Shown: positions 1 to 6,912 of the stretch, piece by piece
How the letters are laid out: each line of letters begins with the position of its first letter
Position numbering within the stretch: the first letter of the stretch is position 1
Assembly (NCBI GenBank): GCA_031539425.1
Contig: JAVKLI010000055.1
Location: forward strand, 1 to 17,716
Reading direction: 5' to 3'
Origin: UBA4416 sp031539425
Lineage (GTDB): Bacteria; Bacteroidota; Bacteroidia; B-17B0; Aurantibacillaceae
Length of the DNA stretch: 17,716 nucleotides
The notes under the pieces: model-generated
Seen by the model: only the letters and a program-made list of their open reading frames with translations
What the model was told of the DNA's origin: nothing
Database searches by the model: none
Made by a program: the position numbers and the translations under genes

Positions 1-246
1 GAATGGCTTATTCATAAAATCAATAGGGATAGTAAGAGCCACTGGAATAATAGGACTTATCAACCTAACTTACAACTTATTTAGGTACGAACAAACCATA
101 AGATTAGACATTAAATACACTGATAGATAGATTATGATGTTATAAAGGAAAAATATTGTACTTTTGAGGGTACAGATTATAAAAATCGTTTTAATGGGTT
201 CTACGATTTTTATTCAAACCTCTAAAAACTAATTTTTAGAACCCAC
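1..246 (+). mobile_element. Right-hand end of an IS4/IS5-superfamily insertion sequence (partial)
   Basis: The window opens inside an insertion sequence: the end of a transposase reading frame stops at 130 and is followed by about 115 nt rich in inverted repeats. The outermost repeat pairs 195-203 with 237-245 (TGGGTTCTA / TAGAACCCA). I place the element's right boundary at about 243-246 because sequence homologous to the tex 3' region starts exactly at 247. The left end and target duplication are outside the window, so the exact boundary and the IS group are inferred. Confidence 0.6.
2..130 (+). CDS. C-terminal fragment of an IS4/IS5-superfamily DDE transposase (cut by the window edge)
   Basis: Frame 2 is open from the window edge to TAG at 128-130, giving 42 residues. 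They begin NGLFIKSIGIVRATGIIGLI and continue with NLTYNLFRY. This matches the C-terminal signature known from IS4/IS5-type (DDE_Tnp_1) transposases, 'GLFIRTIGxxRAxxxIxLxNLxYNxxR', which follows the last catalytic Glu helix. The catalytic residues are upstream of the window, so I cannot tell whether the gene is intact. It is unrelated in sequence to the second transposase remnant at 3437-3844, which belongs to the DDE_Tnp_4 type. Confidence 0.72.
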   Translation, partial: NGLFIKSIGIVRATGIIGLINLTYNLFRYEQTIRLDIKYTDR

Positions 247-288
247 CTCCTATCAAAAGTTGCATTTATTAGTTGAATCTAAGTTTTT
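247..288 (-). repeat. Inverted 42-bp copy of the tex 3' end (left copy)
   Basis: Read on the minus strand, this block matches 17574-17615 at 40 of 42 positions; the only differences are the two adjacent bases at 260-261. It carries the last codons of tex (Leu-Arg-Phe-Asn-stop) and about 20 nt of its downstream region. Homology stops sharply at 247, where the IS end begins. On the other side it fades after a run of 5 T (6 in the tex copy). The two mismatches destroy the stem that the tex copy can form. Confidence 0.9.
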
Positions 289-348
289 AAAATATGTGAT
301 CCACAATCTAATATTAATTAATGAGGCAATTTACCATGCTAATTTTAC

Positions 349-356
349 TACTTTTG
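349..356 (+). promoter_or_regulatory. Putative -7 promoter element of lpdA
   Basis: TACTTTTG fits the Bacteroidota primary-sigma -7 consensus TAnnTTTG and lies 47 nt upstream of the lpdA ATG. I see no convincing -33 TTTG at the expected distance, so this rests on one box. The same octamer occurs at 159-166 inside the IS end, where an outward-reading promoter is conceivable. Confidence 0.4.
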
Positions 357-403
357 TGTGCAATTTTTAGTAAAAAAAGTTTATCAAATTAATATAAATA
401 ATT

Positions 404-1810
404 ATGGAAATTTTTGACGTTACCGTTATAGGATCTGGGCCAGGAGGCTACATTGCAGCTATACGTTGCGCGCAGTTAGGATTTAAAACTGCACTTATAG
501 AAAAATACAATACACTTGGAGGCACTTGTTTAAATGTAGGTTGTATTCCATCAAAAGCCTTATTAGACTCTTCAGAACACTACCACAATTTAGTACATCA
601 CTTTGCCAACCATGGTATAGAAGTCAAAGCACCAAAAGTAGATTTTAAAAAAATGATTGCTCGTAAAAATGAAGTAATTAAATCTACCTGTAATGGCATT
701 TCGTATTTAATGAAAAAAAACAAAATTACTACGTTTACAGGCGTTGCAAGTTTTGATAATAATACAACTATTAATATTACAACTACCGACGGTAAAAAAA
801 CACAAATTACTTCATCTAAAACCATTATTGCTACTGGATCTAAACCATCTCATCTTCCTAATATTAAAATAGATAAAAAAAGAATTATCACTTCAACGGA
901 AGCCTTAGAATTAAAAGAAATTCCAAAACACCTCATTGTTATAGGTGGCGGCGTTATAGGTTTAGAGTTAGGCTCTGTCTATGCACGCCTTGGCTCAAAA
1001 GTATCTGTAGTAGAATTTATGGACAGGCTAATTCCAACGATGGATGTCGGATTAGGAAAAGAATTACAACGCGTACTAAAGAAAAATCTAGGTATAGAGT
1101 TTTATTTAAAGCACAAAGTACAAGAGGCAAAAGCTACTGCAAAAAATGTAACGGTAAAAGCAGAAAATGAACAAGGCAAAATAATTGAGCTAGATGGTGA
1201 TTATGTATTAATGGCAACTGGTAGAAAGCCTTATACAGAAGTGTTAAACCTTGAAAAGGCAGGAATTACATTAGACGCAAAAGGATTTATTCCGGTAAAT
1301 GAGCATTTGCAAACAACTCAAAAAAACATATATGCTATTGGTGATGTTATTGGTGGAGCTATGTTGGCACACAAAGCAGAAGAAGAGGCTGTTTTAGTAG
1401 CAGAAATTATGGCTAATCAAAAGCCACATATTAATTATAATTTAATTCCGGGAGTAGTTTACACCTGGCCAGAAGTAGCTGCAGTAGGTCAAACCGAAGA
1501 GCAATTGAAAGCTAAAAATATAAAATACAAAATAGGGTCGTTTCCGTTTAAGGCTAGTGGGAGAGCAGTAGCCAGCGCAGATACTGATGGATTTATAAAG
1601 GTATTAGCAGATGAACAAACGGATGAAATATTAGGCGTGCATATGATAGGGCCACGTGCGGCAGATATGATTGCAGAAGCAGTAGTGGCTATGGAGTATA
1701 AAGCTAGCGCCGAGGATATTGGCCGTATAAGCCATGCACACCCTACCTTTACAGAAGGGTTAAAAGAAGCGGCATTAGATGCGTCTGCCAAAAGAGCTTT
1801 AAATTTTTAA
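404..1810 (+). CDS. lpdA: Dihydrolipoyl dehydrogenase (E3 component)
   Basis: This FAD enzyme reoxidises dihydrolipoamide with NAD+ as the shared E3 subunit of the pyruvate, 2-oxoglutarate and branched-chain 2-oxoacid dehydrogenase complexes and the glycine cleavage system. At 468 residues it is full length. The N-terminal FAD site GSGPGG (10-15) precedes the redox-active disulfide motif GGTCLNVGC (Cys42, Cys47). A second Rossmann motif, GGGVIGLELG (about residue 185), binds NAD, and the second FAD motif YAIGD follows. The C-terminal interface motif HAHPTFTE supplies the catalytic His446-Glu451 pair. All catalytic residues are present. No E1 or E2 gene is adjacent, so the complex it serves cannot be decided from context. 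The ATG at 404 sits directly before the FAD-binding strand, which supports this start. The next gene begins 11 nt downstream. Confidence 0.96.
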   Translation: MEIFDVTVIGSGPGGYIAAIRCAQLGFKTALIEKYNTLGGTCLNVGCIPSKALLDSSEHYHNLVHHFANHGIEVKAPKVDFKKMIARKNEVIKSTCNGISYLMKKNKITTFTGVASFDNNTTINITTTDGKKTQITSSKTIIATGSKPSHLPNIKIDKKRIITSTEALELKEIPKHLIVIGGGVIGLELGSVYARLGSKVSVVEFMDRLIPTMDVGLGKELQRVLKKNLGIEFYLKHKVQEAKATAKNVTVKAENEQGKIIELDGDYVLMATGRKPYTEVLNLEKAGITLDAKGFIPVNEHLQTTQKNIYAIGDVIGGAMLAHKAEEEAVLVAEIMANQKPHINYNLIPGVVYTWPEVAAVGQTEEQLKAKNIKYKIGSFPFKASGRAVASADTDGFIKVLADEQTDEILGVHMIGPRAADMIAEAVVAMEYKASAEDIGRISHAHPTFTEGLKEAALDASAKRALNF

Positions 1811-1821
1811 TTTATTAAATA

Positions 1822-2667
1822 ATGGCTATTACAAAAATAGGTCGTCTATTTTATTATACGATTATTGTTTTTTGTTTTTTTGCTTGTACAGATTCATCGG
1901 ATACGAACAAAAAAAATAAAGTAACGGAACAACCTATAATAGAACCTATACAGCAATTAAGTGCAAAGGTAATAACCACGTTTCCGCATGATGTAAACGC
2001 ATTTACCGAAGGTTTTTTATTTTATAATAACCAATTATTTGAAAGTACAGGTGCCACAAACGATCTGCCGCAAACACGCTCTCTTTTTGGAATTGTAAAT
2101 TTTACAGATGGTTTAATTAAAGCAAAAGCCGAAATTAATAAACATAAATATTTTGGTGAAGGTATAGCTGTTATTAATAATCAGTTTTTTCAACTGACGT
2201 ATAAAAACCAAATTTGCTTTGTGTATGATGCTAAAACATTTAAACTGCAAAAACAATTTACCTACTCAAATGCCGAAGGGTGGGGACTTACGACAGATGG
2301 TAAAGAACTCATAATGAGTGATGGCAGTTGTAATTTATATTTTATAAATCCATCAAATTTTAACATCACACACTCTATTACAGTTACCAATAATGGTTAT
2401 GCCGAAGATCATCTTAACGAACTTGAATATATAGACGGATCTATTTATGCTAACGTGTGGATGACAAATTACATTATAAAAATAAACCCAACAACTGGAA
2501 AAATTATTTCAATAATAGATGCTTCTGCTATTGTATATCAAGAGCTTTTAAATAACCCTACAGCTAAGGAATTAAATGGCATAGCTTATAATTCAGAAAC
2601 AAAACAATTATTAATTACTGGTAAAATGTGGCGTAAAATTTATCAAGTAGAATTTATTGAAAATTAA
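1822..2667 (+). CDS. Glutamine cyclotransferase-like beta-propeller lipoprotein
   Basis: The 281-residue product resembles the plant/bacterial type of glutaminyl cyclase (Glu_cyclase_2 family), a five-bladed beta-propeller that converts N-terminal Gln to pyroglutamate. Family hallmarks run in order: FPHDVNAFTEG, YFGEGIAV, EGWGLTTDGKELIMSDGS, LNELEYIDGSIYANVWMT, ELNGIAYN and ITGKMW. The N-terminus is a lipoprotein signal: a basic start, a hydrophobic stretch at about residues 9-21, then FFAC with Cys22 as the lipidation site, followed by an Asp/Ser/Lys-rich linker. It is therefore expected in the periplasm or on the outer membrane, where it could cap exported proteins that begin with Gln after signal cleavage. 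It starts 11 nt after lpdA and is probably cotranscribed, although no functional link to E3 is obvious. Family assignment is firm; enzyme activity is inferred. Confidence 0.88.
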   Translation: MAITKIGRLFYYTIIVFCFFACTDSSDTNKKNKVTEQPIIEPIQQLSAKVITTFPHDVNAFTEGFLFYNNQLFESTGATNDLPQTRSLFGIVNFTDGLIKAKAEINKHKYFGEGIAVINNQFFQLTYKNQICFVYDAKTFKLQKQFTYSNAEGWGLTTDGKELIMSDGSCNLYFINPSNFNITHSITVTNNGYAEDHLNELEYIDGSIYANVWMTNYIIKINPTTGKIISIIDASAIVYQELLNNPTAKELNGIAYNSETKQLLITGKMWRKIYQVEFIEN

Positions 2668-2671
2668 CACT

Positions 2672-3205
2672 ATGAGTAATTTATGGATTTATACGTTTAA
2701 CAAACAACCCTTACAGCCTTTGTTAAATGAAATACAACAAGATTGTACCCTTTTTATTAAACAATGGACAGCCCACGAAACCTTATTAGAAGCGTCATTT
2801 CAAATACAGCATCAGCGGTTTTTAATTTTTAGTGTTAATGAAAAACACGCAATGGCAAGTGGTTGTAGTATTGATAAACTCACAAGGTTTATAAAAACAT
2901 TAGAAACAAAACATCAAATAGACTTATTAAACAGACAATTAATAGCAATTAAACCGAATGACGATATTGTAGTTTACCCCTTAACTACAGTAGTTGAAAA
3001 AATAAAGTCTAAAGATATTACAGCAAATACCTTAATGTTTGATAATACCATTTCTCAAGTAGAAGATTTACAAAACAATTGGCTAAAACCACTTGCTGAT
3101 ACTTATTTAAACGGTATTTGTGACAATTATTTTTTAGGTTTCTTAAACCTTACAAACGTTGCTATTTGTCTGCCCATTCTGCATCTAATATTTGGGTTAA
3201 TGTGA
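2672..3205 (+). CDS. Conserved Bacteroidota protein of unknown function (often mis-named 'ABC transporter ATPase')
   Basis: This 177-residue protein has the marks of a small soluble family that is widespread in Bacteroidota: an N-terminal LWIYTFNKQPL, then QWTAHETLLEASF, the signature ASGCSIDKLTRFIK, and late on TLMFDNTISQVEDLQNNWLKPL. Databases often call it an ABC transporter ATPase, but I see no Walker A, Walker B or ABC signature, so that name should not be used. Its function is unknown. I chose the ATG at 2672; an in-frame TTG at 2657 would add five residues and overlap the upstream gene. Homologues as I recall them stop soon after the equivalent of PLADTYL. Here the frame runs on for nearly 30 residues, ending in a hydrophobic stretch (AICLPILHLIFGLM), which may be run-on translation after loss of the native stop. 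The downstream IS begins 146 nt later. Confidence 0.75.
   Translation: MSNLWIYTFNKQPLQPLLNEIQQDCTLFIKQWTAHETLLEASFQIQHQRFLIFSVNEKHAMASGCSIDKLTRFIKTLETKHQIDLLNRQLIAIKPNDDIVVYPLTTVVEKIKSKDITANTLMFDNTISQVEDLQNNWLKPLADTYLNGICDNYFLGFLNLTNVAICLPILHLIFGLM
3136..3150. other. Perfect short inverted repeat inside the 3' end of the 2672-3205 gene
   Basis: AGGTTT-CTT-AAACCT forms a 6-bp stem with a 3-nt loop. It is preceded, not followed, by a run of T on the plus strand, and on the minus strand it is followed by A. It does not look like an intrinsic terminator in either direction. It lies in the unusual hydrophobic tail of the gene. Confidence 0.35.
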
Positions 3206-3351
3206 AATAAATTACCGTTGTTAGAATTATTTTAAGGTAATTGTCAGTTTAAAAACGGCTCATGTGTTTTAGACCCCAAATTAAAAAACACTTTAAAATT
3301 AAACTAATATTGTAGTTTCAAAACCGTAATTTTTATACCAATTTTATCATT

Positions 3352-3372
3352 AGATCTCTTTCATAATTGATA
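3352..3372 (+). repeat. Left terminal inverted repeat of the 502-bp IS5 derivative
   Basis: This 21-nt sequence begins AGATCTC and ends ATTGATA. It pairs with 3833-3853 except at its fourth base (T here, C in the complement of the right repeat). The preceding ATT (3349-3351) is repeated after the right end. Confidence 0.9.
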
Positions 3373-3436
3373 CCATCTAGCTGATAACTTCTTAATTATG
3401 ATGTTAATGATTGGGCTATGTTTCTGATTTTTAAGC

Positions 3437-3844
3437 ATGAAATGGGAAGACCTAAAAAACAATTCGTCAGCTGTATTTAAAAGACTAACAGGTGTTTCGT
3501 TCGATACATTTAAAACTGAAGGTAGAAAACACGATTATAGAGTGTTTAAAGAAAGTAAAGTGTATGTGCATCATGCTACAAAAATTTAAGCAGATACAGG
3601 CTACATGGGACTTCAAAAAATATATACTAATACAGAAATACCAAAAAAACGAAGCAAGAAAAACCCACTAACATCAACAGATAAGCAACGAAACCAGGAA
3701 ATATCAAAAAGCAGGGTTAGTATTGAAAACATTATTAGGTCAATTAAAATTTATAGAATAATGGCTGAAAAATATAGAAACAGAAGAAAACGCTTTACCC
3801 TCAAACTTAGTTTAATTGCAGGGATATATAACTATCAATTATGA
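3437..3844 (+). pseudogene. Degraded IS5-family (DDE_Tnp_4 type) transposase with internal deletion and nonsense codon
   Basis: The frame opens at ATG 3437 with MKWEDLKNNSSAVFKRLTGV, typical of the N-terminus of this transposase group. After SFDTFK it jumps directly to a C-terminal part, GRKHDYRVFKES. An in-frame TAA at 3587-3589 interrupts 'KI-stop-ADTGYMGLQKI'; relatives usually have an amino acid here and a Gln (CAA) is plausible. The rest continues in the same frame through PKKRSKKNPL, a basic region and RNRRKRF to TGA at 3842-3844. The N-terminal helix-turn-helix rest and the first catalytic Asp region are missing, so it cannot encode an active transposase. The second Asp is probably in ADTGY and the Glu in SVIENI-like SRVSIENII. 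Confidence 0.88.
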
Positions 3845-3853
3845 AAGAGGTCT
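3833..3853 (-). repeat. Right terminal inverted repeat of the 502-bp IS5 derivative
   Basis: The inverse complement of the left repeat with one mismatch. It overlaps the last three residues and the stop codon of the transposase remnant, and is followed by ATT at 3854-3856, the presumed target duplication. Confidence 0.9.
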
Positions 3854-3908
3854 ATTGTTAGGCTAAACATTCATTTTATGTTTTTTAACTATATCCTAAT
3901 GAATTCAT

Positions 3909-3938
3909 TTTGAGGCTATTCTTAAAAGTGTATTTTTG
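3909..3938 (+). promoter_or_regulatory. Putative Bacteroidota promoter of the TPR-OsmC-methyltransferase cluster
   Basis: TTTG (3909-3912) and TATTTTTG (3931-3938) match the -33 TTTG and -7 TAnnTTTG boxes of the Bacteroidota primary sigma factor, with an 18-nt spacer. The -7 box ends 21 nt before the TPR gene ATG. The promoter lies wholly downstream of the IS5 derivative, so the insertion has not displaced it. Confidence 0.55.
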
Positions 3939-3959
3939 GATCCTATTTAAAAATTTATT

Positions 3960-5681
3960 ATGAAAAAGTTTATTTTACTTGTTGCTTTATGTCCTTGGTT
4001 TAAAGCAGCTTCTCAAAACTTACCTGAAGCCATCCACAAAACTGAAAACGAACGCTATGAAGTAGCCCTAGCGGATTTGAAAATACTTATAAGTAAAGAA
4101 CCTACAAAAGGTGATAATTATTTTTATTGTGGCGAATTATACTTTAAAAAAAACATGTTCGATTCTGCACGCTATTACTATAACAAAGGCGCAGAACTCA
4201 ATCCTACCTATCCGTTAAATTATGTGGGCCAAGGTAAAGTGTTTTATTTTGAAGATAAAATAGCTGAAGCAAATGCTGCTATTTTTAAAGCCACAGCAAT
4301 ATCAAAAAACAAAATGGGTGAAGTTCTCAGAAAACAAGCTGAAATATATATTATTGCAAAAACCAAACGTTTAGATGATGCCATCAAACTCATTAATATG
4401 GCTATTAAATTAGAACCAACTCAATTTGAAAACTATTTATTACTTGGTGATGCTATATTAGAACAAAACCCTGCCGAAGGCAGCGTGCCAATTACCCATT
4501 ATAATAAGGCTGCAGAGCTAAATCCAAAATCGCCAAAAAGCATCATAAGAATAGGCAAACTTTACGAGCGTGCCCAAAATTATGATTTAGGTTTAGAATA
4601 TTATGCTAAAGCCATTGCTCTTGATCCTACCTACGCACCCGCTTATAGAGAACAAGCCGAATTATTTTTTAAAAAAAGAAAAAAACAAGAAGCCATAGCC
4701 AGTTATAAAAAATACTTAGAACTAAACGAAAGCCCCACAGCACGAGAACGTTATGCCAGTTTTTTATATGCCGATAAAAATTATGCTGAAGCGGTTTTAG
4801 AAATTACCAACCTCCAAGCCAAAGGAAAAATAAGCCTTTATTTAGAAAGATGTTTAGCAGGATCATTATCCGAACTAACAGAAAAAAAAGTAGATACAGC
4901 CATTGTAAAACGCGGGTTACAAGCTTCAACTAATTTTTTTGAAATAACAAAAAGTATACCAAAGTTTAAATACGTAATTAATGATTACAAATACAGAGGC
5001 ACCTTAAATTTAAAAATTGGAAATGATAGCCTCGCCATGCTTGATTTAAAAACCATTGAAGCCCTTGATTCTACTTCTTTTTATGAACTCAATAAAGATT
5101 ATGCCAAAATATTTTTAAAAGCAAAAAAATATCCTAAAGTAATTGCCATATTTAATTTTTTAAACACTAAAGCACCTAAGTATATTACCAACCTAGATTG
5201 GTACGACTTTGGACGAAACTTTTATTATGAAGGTGGCGCAAAATTACGTGAAAAGAAAGATACTTTGGCAAATCAAGACTTTGTAAAAGCAGATAGTTGT
5301 TTTTCTAAACTTACTAAAATGCAACCATCTTACGCCATGGGCTACTTTTGGAGAGGTAAAGTAAATGTTCAGTTAGACCCTAAAGACTTAGGACTACTGA
5401 CAAAAGAATATTTTGAAAAAGCATTAACCCTTGTAAAACCAGAACAAATAGCCAATTACAAACCACAAATCATTGAAGCAAATTTGTTTTTAGGCTCACA
5501 CTATTCTTTATCAAAAGATAAAGATGAAACAAAAGCCAAAGCAGCCTTTGATAAAATAAAAGAAATAGACCCAGAAAATAAAGTAATGGTAGACTTTTTT
5601 AAAAAAACAACAGAGCCAGCTAAACCAGCAGAAACAAAAGCGCCTAAAGATACTAAGAAGAATACTACTCAGAAAAAGTAA
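3960..5681 (+). CDS. Secreted/periplasmic tetratricopeptide-repeat protein
   Basis: The 573-residue product starts with a signal peptide: MKKF, a hydrophobic stretch, then KAASQ with likely cleavage near residues 18-19. Residues about 27-290 form consecutive TPR units with the usual small/aromatic pattern, seen in YFYCGELYFKKNMFDSARYY, AAELNPKSPKSIIRIGKLYE and KAIALDPTYAPAYREQAELF. A further set occupies about 410-550. The last 25 residues are a Lys/Pro/Thr-rich low-complexity tail. TPR proteins are scaffolds for protein contacts; conserved envelope TPR proteins of this layout are common in Bacteroidota, but I cannot assign a partner. The ATG at 3960 directly precedes the signal peptide. It follows a recognisable promoter and is first of three closely spaced genes (14 nt to the OsmC gene). 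Confidence 0.88.
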   Translation: MKKFILLVALCPWFKAASQNLPEAIHKTENERYEVALADLKILISKEPTKGDNYFYCGELYFKKNMFDSARYYYNKGAELNPTYPLNYVGQGKVFYFEDKIAEANAAIFKATAISKNKMGEVLRKQAEIYIIAKTKRLDDAIKLINMAIKLEPTQFENYLLLGDAILEQNPAEGSVPITHYNKAAELNPKSPKSIIRIGKLYERAQNYDLGLEYYAKAIALDPTYAPAYREQAELFFKKRKKQEAIASYKKYLELNESPTARERYASFLYADKNYAEAVLEITNLQAKGKISLYLERCLAGSLSELTEKKVDTAIVKRGLQASTNFFEITKSIPKFKYVINDYKYRGTLNLKIGNDSLAMLDLKTIEALDSTSFYELNKDYAKIFLKAKKYPKVIAIFNFLNTKAPKYITNLDWYDFGRNFYYEGGAKLREKKDTLANQDFVKADSCFSKLTKMQPSYAMGYFWRGKVNVQLDPKDLGLLTKEYFEKALTLVKPEQIANYKPQIIEANLFLGSHYSLSKDKDETKAKAAFDKIKEIDPENKVMVDFFKKTTEPAKPAETKAPKDTKKNTTQKK

Positions 5682-5695
5682 CTCAATTTACTGCA

Positions 5696-6100
5696 ATGAC
5701 AAGTAAACTTTTATATAAAGGTAATTTACGCACTGAAGCCGTCCATGTAGCATCTGGAGTTAAAATAACAACAGACCCACCAAAAGATAATTTTGGGTTG
5801 GGTGAATATTTTTCACCAACAGATTTAGTAGCTACAGCTCTAGGTACTTGCATGTTATCAATAATGGGTATTGTAGCTCAAAAAGATAATATAACCAATA
5901 TAGATGGAACCACAGTAGATGTAACAAAAATAATGTCTACAGACCCACGCAGAATAAGCGAAATACATATAACCATACACTTTCCTAAAAATAACTATTC
6001 AGAAAAAGAAAAAACTATTTTTGAACGAGCTGCACACACTTGCCCTGTAGCAAAATCCTTACACCCAGATTTAAAGCAGGTAATCAATTTTAAGTGGTAA
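5696..6100 (+). CDS. OsmC-like peroxiredoxin-type protein
   Basis: At 134 residues this is a full-length OsmC/Ohr-superfamily protein. Such proteins reduce organic or fatty-acid hydroperoxides through two conserved cysteines. The first Cys lies in the helix motif SPTDLVATALGTCML (Cys52) and the second in ERAAHTCPVAKSL (Cys116). This pattern resembles the YhfA/OsmC-like branch more than Ohr, but the subfamily is uncertain. The N-terminal beta-strand part (KLLYKGNLRTEAVH) is present. Activity is inferred from the conserved cysteines; the physiological substrate is unknown. It starts 14 nt after the TPR gene, and its stop lies 11 nt before the chosen methyltransferase start, so the three genes are probably one transcript. 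Confidence 0.9.
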   Translation: MTSKLLYKGNLRTEAVHVASGVKITTDPPKDNFGLGEYFSPTDLVATALGTCMLSIMGIVAQKDNITNIDGTTVDVTKIMSTDPRRISEIHITIHFPKNNYSEKEKTIFERAAHTCPVAKSLHPDLKQVINFKW

Positions 6101-6111
6101 TACAAAAATGT

Positions 6112-6912
6112 ATGGCTTCTAATTATTTTGCAATTAATAAACAAACTTGGAATAATAAAACACAAGTTCATACACAATCTCAATTTTATAACAATCAAGC
6201 CTTTCTAAATGGCTTATCGTCGTTAAACGATATAGAATTAGGATTATTAGGAGATGTAAAGGGTAAAAAAATATTGCATTTGCAATGTCATTTTGGTCAA
6301 GACACTATATCATTAGCAAGAATGGGAGCTGAAGTAACTGGAGTTGATTTTTCAGATAAAGCTATTGATGTAGCAAAAGGTATTGCTTCTGAACTTAACG
6401 TTTCTGCTAAATTTATTTGTTGTAATGTACTTGATTTACCCAATGCGTTAAATGAAAAATTTGATATTATTTTTTCTAGCTATGGCGTTATTGGTTGGTT
6501 ACCAGATTTAAACAAATGGGCTAATGTTATTTCAACCTTTTTAAAACCTTCAGGTAAATTAATCTTAGTTGAGTTTCATCCTTTTATATGGATGTTTGAT
6601 AATCAATTACAAAACATTACCTATAGTTATTTTAATGATGAACCTATAATTGAAACAGAAACAGGTACTTATGCAGATAAGCAAGATACAAATAAGTATA
6701 TGTCTATAACATGGAATCATCCTATAAGTGATGTACTTACAGCGCTTTTAAAGCAAAATTTTACCCTCCAAATTTTTAACGAGTTTAATTATTCACCCTA
6801 CAATTGCTTTGAAAGCATGGAAGAATTTGAACCAAAAAAATTTAGAATAAAAAGTTTTGAAAACAAACTACCACTGGTTTATGCCTTAGAGGTTATAAAA
6901 CTAAAACATTAA
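6112..6912 (+). CDS. Class I SAM-dependent methyltransferase
   Basis: The 266-residue protein has a Rossmann-type methyltransferase fold. Motif I is ILHLQCHFGQD (about residues 54-64), followed by the acidic post-I position in VTGVDFSDKAI (about 75-85), motif III CNVLDLP (about 104-110) and FDIIFSSYGVIGWL, then KPSGKLILVEFHP. The start YFAINKQTWN and the HLQCHFGQDT motif match a known cluster of small-molecule-type methyltransferases in Bacteroidota and Firmicutes with no firmly assigned substrate. I chose ATG 6112, because relatives begin near ..NYFAINKxTWN; a GTG at 6094 would add six residues and overlap the OsmC gene. It is the last gene of the cluster; 119 nt without a clear signal follow. 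Confidence 0.88.
   Translation: MASNYFAINKQTWNNKTQVHTQSQFYNNQAFLNGLSSLNDIELGLLGDVKGKKILHLQCHFGQDTISLARMGAEVTGVDFSDKAIDVAKGIASELNVSAKFICCNVLDLPNALNEKFDIIFSSYGVIGWLPDLNKWANVISTFLKPSGKLILVEFHPFIWMFDNQLQNITYSYFNDEPIIETETGTYADKQDTNKYMSITWNHPISDVLTALLKQNFTLQIFNEFNYSPYNCFESMEEFEPKKFRIKSFENKLPLVYALEVIKLKH

Larger units (their letters stand above)
131..403. other. Intergenic stretch between IS transposase and lpdA
   Basis: No gene is visible. It holds three overlapping inverted repeats of the IS end: 179-188 with 204-213 (10 bp), 195-203 with 237-245 (9 bp), and 221-228 with 233-240 (8 bp, 4-nt loop). The first two cannot form together. Positions 247-288 are a near-exact inverted copy of the tex 3' end (see 17574-17615). 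A -7 promoter box for lpdA lies at 349-356. Confidence 0.7.
3352..3853 (+). mobile_element. Internally deleted, non-autonomous IS5-family element (502 bp)
   Basis: Terminal inverted repeats of 21 bp at 3352-3372 and 3833-3853 match at 20 of 21 positions; both contain CTCTTTCATAATTGATA on their own strand. The element is flanked by a direct ATT at 3349-3351 and 3854-3856, consistent with the 3-bp target duplication of some IS5 groups. Inside is one broken transposase frame with both ends but no middle. Intact relatives are usually about 850-900 bp, so roughly 350-400 bp appear deleted (estimate from family knowledge). The transposase stop lies inside the right repeat, as is common in compact IS. 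Because both ends survive, it might still be moved by a transposase supplied from another copy. Confidence 0.88.

Noticed and set aside
1489..1791. Minus-strand open frame of 100 codons antisense to lpdA
   Set aside because: It is fully inside a strongly conserved gene, has no family resemblance and no promoter, and is explained by codon bias of the plus-strand gene. The same applies to antisense frames over rpiB, pckA, phosphohexomutase and tex.
3162..3244. A minus-strand open stretch ending LTQILDAEWADK-stop opposite the hydrophobic tail of the 2672-3205 gene, possibly a gene remnant
   Set aside because: It is under 30 codons, has no start codon, and I cannot match it to any family. Its existence would fit an eroded neighbour, but the sequence alone does not support it.
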